From assembly GCA_029783825.1 (NCBI GenBank), contig JAREIK010001332.1:1-64000 (forward strand): a stretch of 64,000 nt of DNA. The letters run 5' to 3'. How positions within the stretch are numbered: the stretch's first letter is position 1; each line of letters begins with the position of its first letter. Below, piece by piece: positions 42,870-55,340 of the stretch. A program made the position numbers and the translations under genes. This stretch comes from Sapria himalayana. Taxonomy: Eukaryota > Streptophyta > Magnoliopsida > Malpighiales > Rafflesiaceae. The notes under the pieces were generated by a model. The model ran no database searches and was not told where the DNA came from. It saw only the letters and a list, made by a program, of their open reading frames with translations.

Positions 42870-45800
42870 GGGAATAGAATAATGCCGAATAAGAAGAATT
42901 AGAAAAATAAGAAAAATAAAAAGAATATGAATAATAAGTAGCATAAGAATAATACGTTAAAAAATAAGAATAAAAAAATAATAAGAATATAAGAATAATA
43001 AGAATAATAAGAATAAAAAAAATTAGAATATGTAAAATAATAAGAATTAGAAGAAAAAGATTTATTAAGAATAATTTGTAAAACAAGAAGAATAAGAAGA
43101 ATAAGAATAATTTCTAGAATAAGAAGAATAAAAAAAATTAGAAGAACAAGATGAATAAGAAAAATAACTAAAATAAGAAGAATTAAATAATAAGATGAAA
43201 AAAAAGAATAAGAATAAAAAGAAGAATAAAAAGAATAAAAGGAATAAGTAGAATAAGAAGAATACAAAGAATAAGAATAATAAGAATGATAAAAATAATT
43301 AGTAGAATCATAAAAATAAGAAGAATAAGAAAAATTATAAGAATAAAAAGAATAAAATTAATAAGAATAATAATAAAAATAAGAAGAATAAAAAGAATAA
43401 TAAGAATAAGAAAAATAAAATTAATAAGAATTATATGAATAATTTAAATAATCCAACGAATATGAAGAACTAAAAGATTAAGAATAACTAGAAGAATTAA
43501 AAAAAATAAAAAAAGAATGGAATAATAGGATGTACATGAAGAATTAGAAGAATAGGTAGAATACAAAGATTTAGAAGAAGAAAAAGAAAAAGAAGAATAA
43601 GAAGAATAAGAAGAGTAAGAAGTATAAGAAGAAAAAAAAGATAAAGAAGAATAATGAGAATTCAAAGAATAAGAAGAATAACGAGAATAATGAGAATAAT
43701 TAGAATAATAACAATAAGAATAATAAGGAGAAAAAGAACAATAAGAAGAATAAATAGAATAAAAAGAATAAAAAAATAAAAAGAATAAGAAGAATATGAA
43801 GAATAACAAGAATAAGAAGAATACGAAGAAAAATAAGAATAAGAAAAATATGATGAATAATAAATTTAAGAAGAAAAAGAAGAAAAAGTAGAAAAAGAAG
43901 AGAAAGAAGAAAAAGAAGAGAGAGAAGAAAAGAAGAGAGAGAAAAAAGAAGAGAAAGAAGAAAAAGAAGAGAAAGACGGAGAAAAGAAGAGAAAGAGGAG
44001 AAAAAAGAGAAAGAGGAGAAAGAAGAGAGAAGAAAAAGAAGAGAGAAGAGAAAGAAGAAATAGAAGAAATAGAAGAAAGAGAAGAATTAGAAGAATCAAA
44101 ACAAATATTAAAATAAGAAGAATAAGAAGATTAAGAATATTAAGAAGAATAAAAAGAATAATAAAAATAATAAAAATAAGAAAAATAAGAAGATTAAGTA
44201 GAAAATGAAGAATAAAAAGAATAGGAAGATAAAAAAAATATAAAGAATAAGATGAATAAAAATAAATATAAGAATAATAAAAAAATAAGAATAAGTAGTA
44301 TTAGAAGAATAAGAATAATAAGAAAAATAATAAAAATAAGAAGGATAAGAAGAATAATAAAAATAATAAGAATCAGAGAAATAAACAGAATTAGAAGAAT
44401 AAAAAGAATAAGTAGAATTAGAAAAATTGGAATAATAAGAAGAATAAGAAGAATATGACAAATAAGTATAATAATAGATATAATAAAAATAAGAATAATA
44501 AAAATAATAAAAATAGAAGAATAGGACGAAGAAGAATATTAAAAAGATTAAGAAAAATAAGAAGATTAAGTAGAATAAGAAGAATAATAAGAATAATAAT
44601 TATAAGAAGAATAAAAAGAAAAAGAAAAAAAATAGAATATTAATAATTATTATAATAAGAATAGGATCTAAATGAAGAATAAGAAGAATAATAAGAATAA
44701 TAAGAATAAGAATAAAAAAAATAAGTAGAATTAAAAAAAAAGAATAACAATAAAAAGAAGAATACAAATAATAAGAATAAAAAAAATAATATGAAGAATA
44801 AAAAAATAAAAAGAATAAGAAGAATAAGAAGAATAAGTAGAATAGGAAGGATAAGAAGAATAAGAACAATAAGAAGAATAAGAAGAATAAGAAGAATAAG
44901 AAGAATAAGAAGAATAAGAAGAATAAAAAGAAAAAGAAAAATAAGAAGAATAAGAATAATAAGAACAATAAAAAGAATAAGAACAATATGAATTATAAGA
45001 AGAATTGGAAGAAAAGAAGAATATGAAGATTTAAGAGAATATGAAGAAAATGAAGAATAATATGAATAAGAAGAATAATAAAAATAAGAAAAATATTAAG
45101 AATAAGAATAATAAGAATAATAAGAATAATAAGAATAATAAGAATAATAACAAGAATAACAAGAATAAGGAGAATATGAAGAATTATAAGAATAATATGA
45201 ATAAGAATAATTAGAAGAATAAGAATAATAATTAAAATAAGAAGAATAAGAAAAATAATAAAAATAAGATGAATAAAAAGAATAAGATGAATAAAAAGAA
45301 TAAGATGAATAAGAATAATAAGATGCATAACAAATATAAAAAAAAATAAAAAGAAAAATAAAAAACTATAGAATAAGAAGAATACGAATAAAAAGAAGAA
45401 TATGAAGAATAATAGAAAAAGAAAAATAAAAGTATAAGAAGAATAAGTATAATAAGAATAATAAGAATAATAAAAAGAATAAGAAGAATAAGGTAAATAA
45501 GAAGTATAACAAGTATAAGAAGAATAAGAAAAATATTTAGAATAAGCTATATAAAAAGAATAATAAAAAAAAGTAAACAAATAATAAGAAGAATAAAAAG
45601 AATGAAATGATTAATAAGAATAAGAAGAATAAAAGATTTAGAAGAATAAGAAGAATAAAAATAAAAAAATAAGAAGAATAAGAAAAATAAAAAGAAAAAA
45701 AACAAAAAATAAGAATAAAATGAATAATAATAAAAATAATAAAATAATAATAATTAGAAGAATTAAAAGAATAAGATGAAAAAAAATAGGGAGAAAAAAA

Positions 45801-46185
45801 GGATAACAAGATTAATAATAATTATGAGAATAAGAAGACAAAGTAGAATAAGTAGAAAAAGATGAACAAAAAGAATAAGAAAAATAAGTTAATAAAAAGG
45901 ATAAAAAAAATAATACAAAATAAAAGAATTAAAAGTTAATAAAGAATATATAGAATAAAAAAATAAAAAGATTAGCAGAATAACTAGAATAAAAAAAAGA
46001 AGAAGAATAAGAAGAATAACTAGAATAAAAATAATATGATGAATATGAATATTAATAAGAATAAGATGAATAAATAGAATAGAAGAATAAAAAGAATTAG
46101 AAGAATAAAATGAATAATAAGAAGAATTATAGGATTAAAAATAATATCAAGAATAATAATAATTAGTAAAATAAGAAGTATAAGT
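42870..46185 (+). repeat. GAATAAGAA array A3
   Basis: Largest array, 3.3 kb, plus-strand units GAATAAGAA; most regular near 44810-44935. It contains a purine-only sub-block (43869-44060). The many Ser/Tyr- or Leu/Phe-rich minus-strand and Arg/Ile/Lys-rich plus-strand frames are repeat translations. The right edge is a LINE 3' end fragment at 46186. Confidence 0.92.
43869..44060 (+). repeat. Homopurine GAA/GA tract
   Basis: About 190 bases of G and A only, apart from single interruptions near 43889 (T) and 43977 (C). Words GAAGAGAAAGAAGAAAAAGA, AGAGAGAGAAG. Distinct from the surrounding GAATAAGAA units, which contain T. Confidence 0.85.
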
Positions 46186-46502
46186 AGAATCAGGTCCTGG
46201 CCATAAGGAGACCACCAGAAACTAAGGAAAGGAGTAAGCTGAGGAGATTAAGATAATCCCTAAAATTTAGATGGAAAAATCTTCCATTTTAGCAAAAATA
46301 GCCAGTGGCTTAGAAAAAATCCAACTCAAATTCCAGTCTATGAAAGTCTACCATGGGCTTTTATCAAATGTTAGAATGTTATGGCTCGTTTATTTTATTT
46401 ATTTTTTAAGTGGGTGTAAAAGGGAAAAGGGGTAGATCTTAGCTTGTAAAAATGATATTCCTCCGCCAAAAGAGAGGGTTATAATAATAATTAAACAAAC
46501 CT
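46186..46502 (+). mobile_element. Short LINE 3' end between arrays A3 and A4
   Basis: About 310 bp of LINE 3' UTR and end: GTGGGTGTAAAAGGGAAAAGG, TTGTAAAAATGATATT, hairpin CCTCCGCCAAAAGAGAGG (46460-46477), GTTATAATAATAATTAAACAAACC, then A-rich sequence turning into array A4. 5' truncated, no coding part. Confidence 0.8.
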
Positions 46503-46504
46503 TT

Positions 46505-47180
46505 AAAAAAAAATATAAGTAGAATCAAAAGAATTTGAAGAATATGAAGATAAGAATAAGAAGAATAATAAGCATAAAACGAATAAAAAGAATAAGTAAA
46601 TTACAAAAAATAAAATCTATAATAAAAATAAGAAGAATTACAAGTATAAAAAGAATAAGAATAAGAAAAATATGAAGAATAAGTAGAATAAAAAGAATAC
46701 AAAGAGAAAGAATAATAAAAAGAATAAGAATAATAATAACAATAAAAAAATAGGATGTATAAGTAGAATAAGAAGAATAAGAAGAAGAATAATAATAAGA
46801 ATTAGAAGAATAAGTAGAATAACTAGAATAAAATGAATAAGAAGAATATCAAGAACAAGAAGAAGAACAAGAATAAAAACAATGCAATAGATAAGAAGAA
46901 AAAGAAAAAAAAATATTTAAAAATATCATACTAATAATAAGAATAAATATTTTAAGAATAATAAGTAAAATATGAATATTAAGTAGAATAAAAAGAATTA
47001 GAAAAATAGAATAAATAAGTTGAATAATTAGCATAGCAACAATAAGAATAATAACTAAAATAAAATAAATAATAAGAATGAGAAGAATAACTAGATTATA
47101 AGAATAAAAAGAAACATAAAAATAAGATGAATAAAAACAATTATAAGAATAAAAAGAATTAGAAAAATAAAAAGAAAAGG
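46505..47180 (+). repeat. GAATAAGAA array A4
   Basis: Degenerate units GAATAAGAA, starting from the A-rich tail of the LINE end at 46502 after ATATAAGTAGAATCAAAAG. Less regular than A3. Confidence 0.88.
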
Positions 47181-49015
47181 AAGAACAATGCTTATATATT
47201 ATGTTAGTTTTGTGTAAAATATAATTAGTGTGTATGTTTGTGATTATATAATTTTAGGGTTATATAATTGTTAGTAAAGTTTTAAAATGAACAAAAGTTG
47301 TATAAAACTAGATTGGTCATGCAGCTAGTTGTGTTTGTGTGTATGTTCATGATGTATTCATGCTAATATCTTGCTATGCTCATGATGAGATCATGTTGTA
47401 CTTGTGTTATGCCCATATTGTGATAGCAGTACTTGAAATTTTAAAAGAATTCCGAATTCAAAATTGAAATAGAATTCTAAAGATATTTTCAATTACCTCT
47501 ATATTTAATTTGATTTATGTTATTTAGATGTTGGGATATTTTATAATTATGCTCTAATTATCTAAATACTCTATTGATTTTGAAGATATAATATTTATTA
47601 TAATTGTGTAACAATCATATAAGCCCAAACCATATTTTTCATGGTGCATATGGAGTACATTTTCTAATTAAAATTTAGAAGATTTTAAAAATATTCAAAA
47701 AATACCAAAATAACCTAATTGTTTGACTGAAAATTTACTTCAATACTATTCTTAATTTTTCAGATTGCATCACGATCGACCCCATTGATAAATGACTTTC
47801 CTACTTCACATATTCTAATCTTCTTTTACTCTAGATGGTTTGCCACATGGGTGTAAACAAATATTTACAACATAAGAAATCCTACTTCGTATGTTTCTAT
47901 GTGGTATACTTAATATAGTTTAGTATATTTATATCATCATATTCATGAATAGTTCACATGATTGAAAATAAAGGAAATTTGCAACAATATGAAATGTCAA
48001 AGAAGCACACTACCAAGAATATTAAGCAATGACAAATAACAAAACTACCAAGGTCGACAAAAAAAGTACCAATGACAAATAAACCTTGCAACAACATAAC
48101 AAACCTACCAAGGACAAATAACAAAACCCCCCATAGCCAGGGACCCTTCTGTGTATGTCCAGCACTTTGATAACTAGACAAAACCAATGATGTTTGCCAC
48201 CAATAACTACTAGACCTTACTCTTGTGCCACCGTTTAGGAAATGTGAAAATAATGACAAAATTAAGTGCTCAATTTTAATTTAAACAAAAGAATTACTGA
48301 TAGTTTATTTGTTTGAAAAAAAATATTGATTCTAATTAAGAGTGAAATTGGGCAATAAAATATATAAAAAATCGACCAATGATAAACATAATATTTTTAC
48401 CACATTTTATTTTTAATTTTAATTGTTTGAAAACTTTTGTTTTTCAAAGTTATGAAATCAAATCGGTGTGTAAATTAAGAGGGCAATAGAGTGATACTTT
48501 TATAGGAAATACATTAATAAATTTTTTGAGCATAAATCAAAAATACATTTACACAACACATCCAAAACCAGGGAAAAAAATTGACTAGTATTTCATATTT
48601 AAAAAAAAAACTCCCCCGGGCTGGGAAAAATCACAGCGACTATTATTGACCATGTTAAGCACACTTTATAGTGGACAATATGAACACATTGTAGAATCCT
48701 TTTAAATATCTGGGATAGAGATAAAAAATCCTCAGAGAAATAATCGAATGCAATGAGAATAATAGATCTCTACCTAATCAGTGTTATTTAAGAACGAGAA
48801 ACCAAAAAAAAAAAACAAGAAAAAAAAATCAGAAAAAAGAGTTATCTTCAAACTCACAAAATTTGAGATAATCTTGCTTCAATATATCAAGCGAAGCCAA
48901 GCCATCCAGAATGCCTCGTTATTTTTAACACCAATGGCATCAATATATTATAGACTAGGAAGAAGTACAAACATGTTTAGAAGAAAATGTCATTACACTT
49001 CAGAATTATTTCCAT
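47181..49015. other. Unassigned AT-rich DNA
   Basis: No domain in either strand. 48000-48130 has a short imperfect repetition of ACCAAGGNNGACAAATAACAAAAC, which explains the hydrophobic 101-aa minus-strand frame. Poly(A) patches near 48601 and 48808. Confidence 0.45.
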
Positions 49016-49027
49016 TTCAGTTAGATA

Positions 49028-49128
49028 ATACTACTACCATTGATGCTGCTACTATTATTACTACTATTACTGCCACAACTACTACTACTATTGCTGTTAC
49101 TACTGCTACTGCTACTACATACAAGTAG
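49028..49128. repeat. (ACT)n / (GCT ACT)n trinucleotide repeat
   Basis: Degenerate ACTACTATTACTGCC repeat. The associated 115-aa frame ends in Thr/Ala repeats and starts in Lys/Asn-rich A-run sequence; not a gene. Confidence 0.85.
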
Positions 49129-49139
49129 TTTTATCTTTT

Positions 49140-50640
49140 TCTTTTTGATTTTTCTACTGGGATTGTAGATGCACACACAACACAGCAATGCATGACAAAT
49201 AAAGCTTACACAGCTACTTATGAGTTTGGATTACCAGCCAGAAAACAATCAAAATTAACCCACAAATGTTGCAAATCCAACAAATACTAAATCTGATTTT
49301 ATAACCAAAGATATTGTGCGCACACACACACACACACATTTGAGAATGCTATATTGGGGTATTTTCTACTTGCATTTTTCATACAATAAAATATGTATAA
49401 CCATGAAGGGTTGTTGATCTTCAGACTAGATTCTCAACACCTAAAATGTTCGCCATAGGCTAAGTCTTTCATATTTCTTCATCCACGAGAGATCACCATA
49501 TGGTTGTTAGAATCAGAACGTGTCATGGTTGTGAGTCATCATCATGTTAACGGATTTTTCCCTCCGCGAATTGAGGACATAAACTTCTAACATGGTGGAG
49601 CAGATTCTCAACGCTAACGAATGTAAAAAGAAAAATATAAGAGGAAAATCACGGATGCAAGTACTTGTTTTATTTGTTGTGTATCTTATCTGTGGCTTCA
49701 TAAGAAGTCATGGCTTGTTAAATAACATATTACATGTTCCTGAAGAATACTAAATTAGGGGTCTGCACTTATATATATAGTTTAGATTACTATTCTTTTT
49801 TTCTTTTTTTCTTAGATAACTGTTCTTTATAACCAGGTGATAATGCGGAAAACTAGACAAATGATGGGAATCAGAAGATTATTAGAGCAGCAGATTATTT
49901 GGTGCAAATTTATGGACACCTGGTTTGTTCATTAGCATCATCCAGATTATTAAAGATCATTGCGTCATGCAACACTGCTGTTGCTCATGATCACCGTGAA
50001 GATATTTGACAAGAATGCAACATAAGGATTTACTGCACATAGCAAGATCCCGGACCAACTGGAGGTCGTCGAGCAAACTTATTCGCAACAGGAGCAGCTT
50101 GAATTCCACGAGTGATCAATAGGCATCTGAGGTAATGCAGTCGAGGTAGTGCAGTTAAGGTAATATTTCCGGCAGACACTTCTCTTCTGCTCCACAAGCG
50201 CTCTACAGAGAAAATGTAGATGATATAAGATAACCTAGGAGGAAAAGAAAAGGATTGGGTGTCCAAATGTGATCTTCACACAAATCCAGCTCATTCATAT
50301 ATTGTCTCATTATATTCATCCAAATTTTTAATTGTCTATAATTTCTTTTACTTTATTCATGAACTTGTCAATTTAAATACTTTTTAAATGGAATGATAAC
50401 ATGCATATTCACATAAATAACACACACAGACACACACACGCGCGCGCGCATATATATATAAAGAATTGGATCACCATTATATATACAAGTTCATATTACA
50501 ACTCAACATTATTACAAATTAATGCAAAAAATGAAAATATAATAATACTCAATAAAAATTATATACTAAATACAGTTATATAATAAACAAAATAGTTGAG
50601 GTGCCCAATACACCATGTCAGTCTGACACAATATATTTTT
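49140..50640. other. Unassigned DNA with AC/CG microsatellites
   Basis: (CA)n at 49318-49338; ACACACGCGCGCGCGCATATATATATA near 50433-50460. 50030-50270 has mixed composition and a 78-codon minus-strand frame without any recognisable motif. Confidence 0.5.
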
Positions 50641-50922
50641 TAGGCCTACAAGGACGAGCATGCCGTGCCGGGCAAGACAAAGTTTATATCATGTGGCGTG
50701 TCGTACTAGCATGACTCTAAAAAAGAGTTCCTAATCCATTCCTTTGCTAGCCTGGTTCGGCCAGCCAAACCAAAACTAGCACACATGGACTGGCATGCTG
50801 AGCCATGTCATGCAACATCTCCCACAGAAAGTAGGCTAGAAACCCTGGTCCAACATAGCTCATGTACGTTCTGGGCACCATTTCGACCATGCCAGGGCTA
50901 CCTGGACCATTAGACACCTCTA
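50641..50922. mobile_element. Decayed GC-rich hAT MITE
   Basis: Right end TTAGACACCTCTA at 50922, interior GAGCATGCCGTGCCGGGCAAG, GGTTCGGCCAGCC and CCATGCCAGGGC. The left end is uncertain. It abuts the copia remnant to the right. Confidence 0.65.
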
Positions 50923-50939
50923 GGGAAAAATAACTAGGA

Positions 50940-52650
50940 TAGCATATAAGTCGAATGATCTCATTAGAAACATAAAAAAAATAAACATTAATATCTCATT
51001 TCAAACTAGTGTGTACAAATGCACAATATCAACCTTGGAGAAAAAAAATATAAATCAAAGAATCTTCAATATATTTATGAAAATATTTATTGATTATTCT
51101 GATGTTTGAATATAAGCTATAATAATGAAGTTCAATCTTGAATATTCTTCCTAAAAAAAATAATTCACCACTATGTGTTTCATCAGCTTGTGAAATATTG
51201 GATTTGATACATTATAACTCATTGTTTGACAATCACAATAAAGAATAATAAGAGAGAAAAATGAATACCTTATACTCTCGATGTAGGTGACATATTTAAA
51301 GCATTTTACATAAAATTATTACTATCAATTTAAACTCTGCCTTTGTACTAAATCCCAAAATAACTATTTGTCTCATATTTTTTCAATATACAAGATTGTC
51401 TTCATGAAAAGTATAAAATTTTATCATAGATCTCATATCAGTTTATGCTGGTACTCAAATCAAATTTTAATACTCAACTATCTAAAAGTACCCATGATCC
51501 CTAAAAGAGATTAAGTTCCGGAGACTTCTAAGTTGAAAATATTAAGAAAAATCTAAAAAATAACTAACTATTTAGATTGCATATTCTATATATAATCTAG
51601 TCATAATTAGATTGTTAATACCTCTCATGATTTTCATATAAGTAGTAAAATCAACTAGATGAATCATACCAAAAAAAAAAAAATCAATAGTTGAATCAAT
51701 AAGAATATTTATTAAAACACAATGCAAAAAATTAATTTATATAAGAATATCAAGTGCATACGTCTTTTTGTGACAAATTAATATCACTCATAGAATGAGC
51801 TACCACTATACTAAGAAAGTATTTAAGTCACAAAATTATGTCTGAAATTATGTTTAAAAAAACGCTTTGAGTTGGATGATTTTCAACTCATTATTTTTTC
51901 ATAATCAAGATATCATCAACATAAACAATCAACAAAATCACCATGATATTAGTGTTCATTCAAAAAAATAAAGAAAAATTTACAGTACACCTATGTAACC
52001 CAAACAACATGATTGCCATGTGAAAACTTCAAGCCATACAGTGCATTCCATAGTCTACAAACTATATATGACTATGCTATTCAAAACTCAAATGAGTGCT
52101 CCACAAGCATATCATCCTCAAGGTCACAGTGAAGAAAATATTTTTTATGTATAACTTGTGCATCCTCTAATTATGAAAAACTAAAGAGAAATAAAAACTT
52201 ATATAGAGATCATCAAGACTATTAAAGAGAAAATATTCTCATAGCCTACACCAAACTTATGAGTAAATTTTCTTACTACTAGTCATTCCTTGCAAAGATC
52301 TATCTGCCCATCTAGACTTTTCTTCATATTGAAGTACCAACATATAATGAATAATAAATATTTCTGAAGGTCATGATATTAGTCATGAAGTCCAATTAGA
52401 ATAAATGACATATATCTATATATTTTATCTACTCATAAAATACTAAATTTGAGATTATGTCTCAATATTTGACTATTAAAGTAAAGAATAGTGAAAAAAA
52501 TAATTAAAAATCTAACTTTCTCAAGTATGTATTTGATCCAAAGAATCATACAAGTAACTACGACCATAACCCTATATTTTGCCTTTACACTACATCTAGA
52601 GGTTACTGGCTGCCTATACTTTTCTGAGAGATAATATTATGTCTAAAAAA
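50940..52650 (-). mobile_element. Ty1/copia remnant: reverse transcriptase to RNase H end
   Basis: On the minus strand, in order: Y-V-D-D-I-L-I-M at about 51906-51935 (RT active site), L-K-Y-F-L-S-I near 51810, L-S-Q-K-D near 51770, L-I-M-T-R-L-Y-I near 51590, S-T-K-A-E-F near 51340 (S-A-E-A-E-F in active copies), L-Y-C-D near 51225, N-P-I-F-H-K then K-H-I-V-V-N near 51180, and an I-N-I-F-I-K block near 51090 (usually A-D-I-F-T-K). This is the full order of a copia RT/RNase H with many stops. LTRs were not found. Confidence 0.8.
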
Positions 52651-54055
52651 TATATATTAAACTATATTAGATTACATCTCTACACAAACTAGTGTCGATC
52701 ACTAAATAAAATACCAAGTCTTATAAATTTTTTCAAATATAAGTATTGCAGTTTTATCTTTATTCTTTTTTCTTTCGTTTGTCTTTGCGAGCCCCCAACA
52801 TGTGTACTACCCAAATTCAAGTTAGGGTTTCATATAGGATACCCCTTAAACACTCATTTTATGTTTTTCAATGATTAGAGAAATAATTATCATGATATTA
52901 TAACGAGATGAAATAGAAAAGGAAGATGGTGCATGCGTGTTAGACATACATCTGTAACATAATAGATGTACAAGTGAAGGTGTGTCTATGTGCATCTATA
53001 CAATGCACGTGTATGCATTGTGTTTGTATAAGCGTAGATGCATGATTATGCAACACAAAAAGTAGGTAATGTATACGTGCAATGTATGTTGTGGTGCATT
53101 GTGGACGGTGAATATGTGCAAGTTGTGTGGTAATGTATGGTGGATATTGGGTGCGCGCAGAGCATAAGAAATATATAAAAAAATAGTATATTGAGGTGCG
53201 ATTCTTCTATGACTAATAGAGGTCAAGGTCCTCGCCACCACCCCAGGAAGACCCAAGTAGTGAAATTATATGCAGTGGCCCACATCAGTTCGAACATGAT
53301 TTTTTAATTAGAGAAAAATTGATCATTTGATAAATGAGTTTCCTAGTGATGAAATGAAAAAGACATGATTACATATTAACTCCTGACTTTTAATTTTAAT
53401 TTGATAATAAATTGAAATAAAATTGATTTCTATATTTTACATCTTGCACAACATACAATGTATTATGCGAATTAACATAATTGCACTCATCCTAGATCAT
53501 TCAAATATATGACACTATTTCATACTTTATGTGATTGAGATTGTAGGAGCCTAGAGATCTAGAGCAAGTCTCACTTTACTCACTTCACACAACTACATAG
53601 CCCCCGGAGGTATTCTCAATATATGTGAATGTGACTAAAAGAGTGAGAAAGATGAAATGATTTTTTGCCATAATATTTTTGTCCTTATTACACAATATTA
53701 TTTTAGTATTTCACATCCAAATTCTTGATAATTTTGAGTTTTCCACCAAACCAAAGATCATGAGACAGTTAATATATATGAGAAAGACTGTGACCTATCG
53801 GAAAGACACCTAATTCAGTATATACTAGTAAAAGAGAAAATACTAGTAATAATAAAAATAAAGATAGAGGAGTCTCAGTACAATGTACACACTTTAGGAG
53901 AAATGATCACATTAAGAAGAATCATTGGGAATTATTTATAGTGAGGAAGCCAAGAGCAATGCAAGTTGCAGAGGGTGACATCCTAACTACCAAATCCATA
54001 GCCTTTACTAAAAATGACAACATACACTAAGCTTCATATACTAGCACATACCCAA
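52651..54055. other. Unassigned; TGTGCAT-rich patch at 52930-53160
   Basis: 52930-53160 repeats TGTGCATGTATGCAT words, loosely like 24670-24910. Remaining sequence AT-rich without domain signal. It may include decayed copia LTR sequence, not demonstrable here. Confidence 0.4.
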
Positions 54056-54059
54056 AAAA

Positions 54060-54597
54060 TAATATAAAAGAAATATAGAATAAATATTTAATTGAGATGA
54101 CTTGAGCACTCTTCTATAATAAATGTGTTCTAAAACACCCTCAAAGATAAATAGTTTTAACTAGATATCTTCTTTTGTCATTTCTTATAATGTATCCTTG
54201 TATATCATACACCCTAGAAAAAGATTAACCAACCAACTTACTTCTAAAGTTTTTGAGGGCACTTGTTTTATTTTGAATCTCTTGCTAAAACATGATACCA
54301 TGACACTTAAGATTATACAATATGTTTTTCTTGGTTACTATAGTACTAAAAAATTAATACAAATATTAATCGCATGAAACTTATAAAATATTAGTAAGTA
54401 TTTATATAATTTTTGAGCATAACTCATTTTTTAACGAGCTAAAGAAGAATACGAGTCCAAAAAATATATTTGTATCTATTATTTTTATTTATTCCTTAGT
54501 AGTTTCATTGATGCCTCTAGCTAAAAGAGCCACCACTCGGCTATATATGAACTTTTTGATTCATATTATGATGATATTTTTATAGACTTGTTATATG
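54060..54597 (+). mobile_element. Ty1/copia-like fragment
   Basis: Resembles 25860-26340 in order: AATAAATATTTAATTGAGATGACTTGAGC, ATTTCTTATAATGTATC, TTTTTGAGCATAACTCATTTTTTAACGAGC and GAATACGAGTCCAAAAAATATATTTG. No domain readable. It is cut on the right by the hAT element that begins at 54598. Confidence 0.4.
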
Positions 54598-55340
54598 TAG
54601 AGGTGGCAAGTGAGTCGAGCGGCCTGGACACGGCCCGAGACACAGCAGGACTGAGCAGTGCATGGCACGGCACGACATGGTCCAGAACTATCTCAGGAGC
54701 CAAGTCATGTCGGTCCAATGCATGGCTCATGTTGTGCCGAGCTAGGGGGTGCCAGGTCAGGCACAACCCGATTGCCTAGCCCACGAGCATGGTCTAGCAG
54801 CATGGGTACCATTCCCCAGGACCTTCAGACTGGGTATCAGCATAGTCCAATTAGACCGCACCAACCACACCCGATCTTTTAAAAAAAATATTAAAATATT
54901 TATAAAAATTCACCTAGCCTCACCCGTGGTAGTTTTTTTTAATTAACCATCCATGTGGTTGGCTAAGCACGTCTGCATGAGATGACCTAACCCATAAAAA
55001 AAAATAATAATAGAAGTTCCAGCCCGTTGGATATAATTTCAATGGTTAGGGTAGAAAATCTGATGATTATTGAGTTTCTGTCATTTTAAATTTTTTAAAA
55101 AATATTTAAAATATTTAAAAATATATATTTTTTAATAAGAAAAAATCTATATAAATGAAATAAGAGATTTGAGTTTTCCATTCAAATTTCTTAACTTCTC
55201 TCTCTCTATTCCTTCTCAGTCTCGGTTCTCTCTTTCTAAAACTAAAATTTTAAACTTTAAATTTTGATTATTTTTTTAAAGCTTAAAGAACATAAATGTG
55301 AAGGGAAAAAAATCAGGTGGGGGCTACGACTTTTTCTCCT
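54598..55340 (+). mobile_element. Left end of a longer GC-rich-family hAT element
   Basis: Starts TAGAGGTGGCAAG (one mismatch to TAGAGGTGTCAA). 54620-54860 has the family's GGCACGGCACG and CCAGGTCAGGC words, partly decayed. 55020-55060 carries CAGCCCGTTGGATATAATTTCAATGGT. 55150-55250 has a TATATAAATG element followed by TCTCTCTCTCTATTCC, a layout like the 5' untranslated part of autonomous elements of this group. No transposase follows and no right terminus is seen. Confidence 0.5.

Noticed and set aside
47954..48259. 101-codon minus-strand hydrophobic frame as a possible membrane protein
   Set aside because: It overlaps an imperfect ACCAAGG-GACAAATAAC repetition, has no homologue I recognise, and lacks a gene context.
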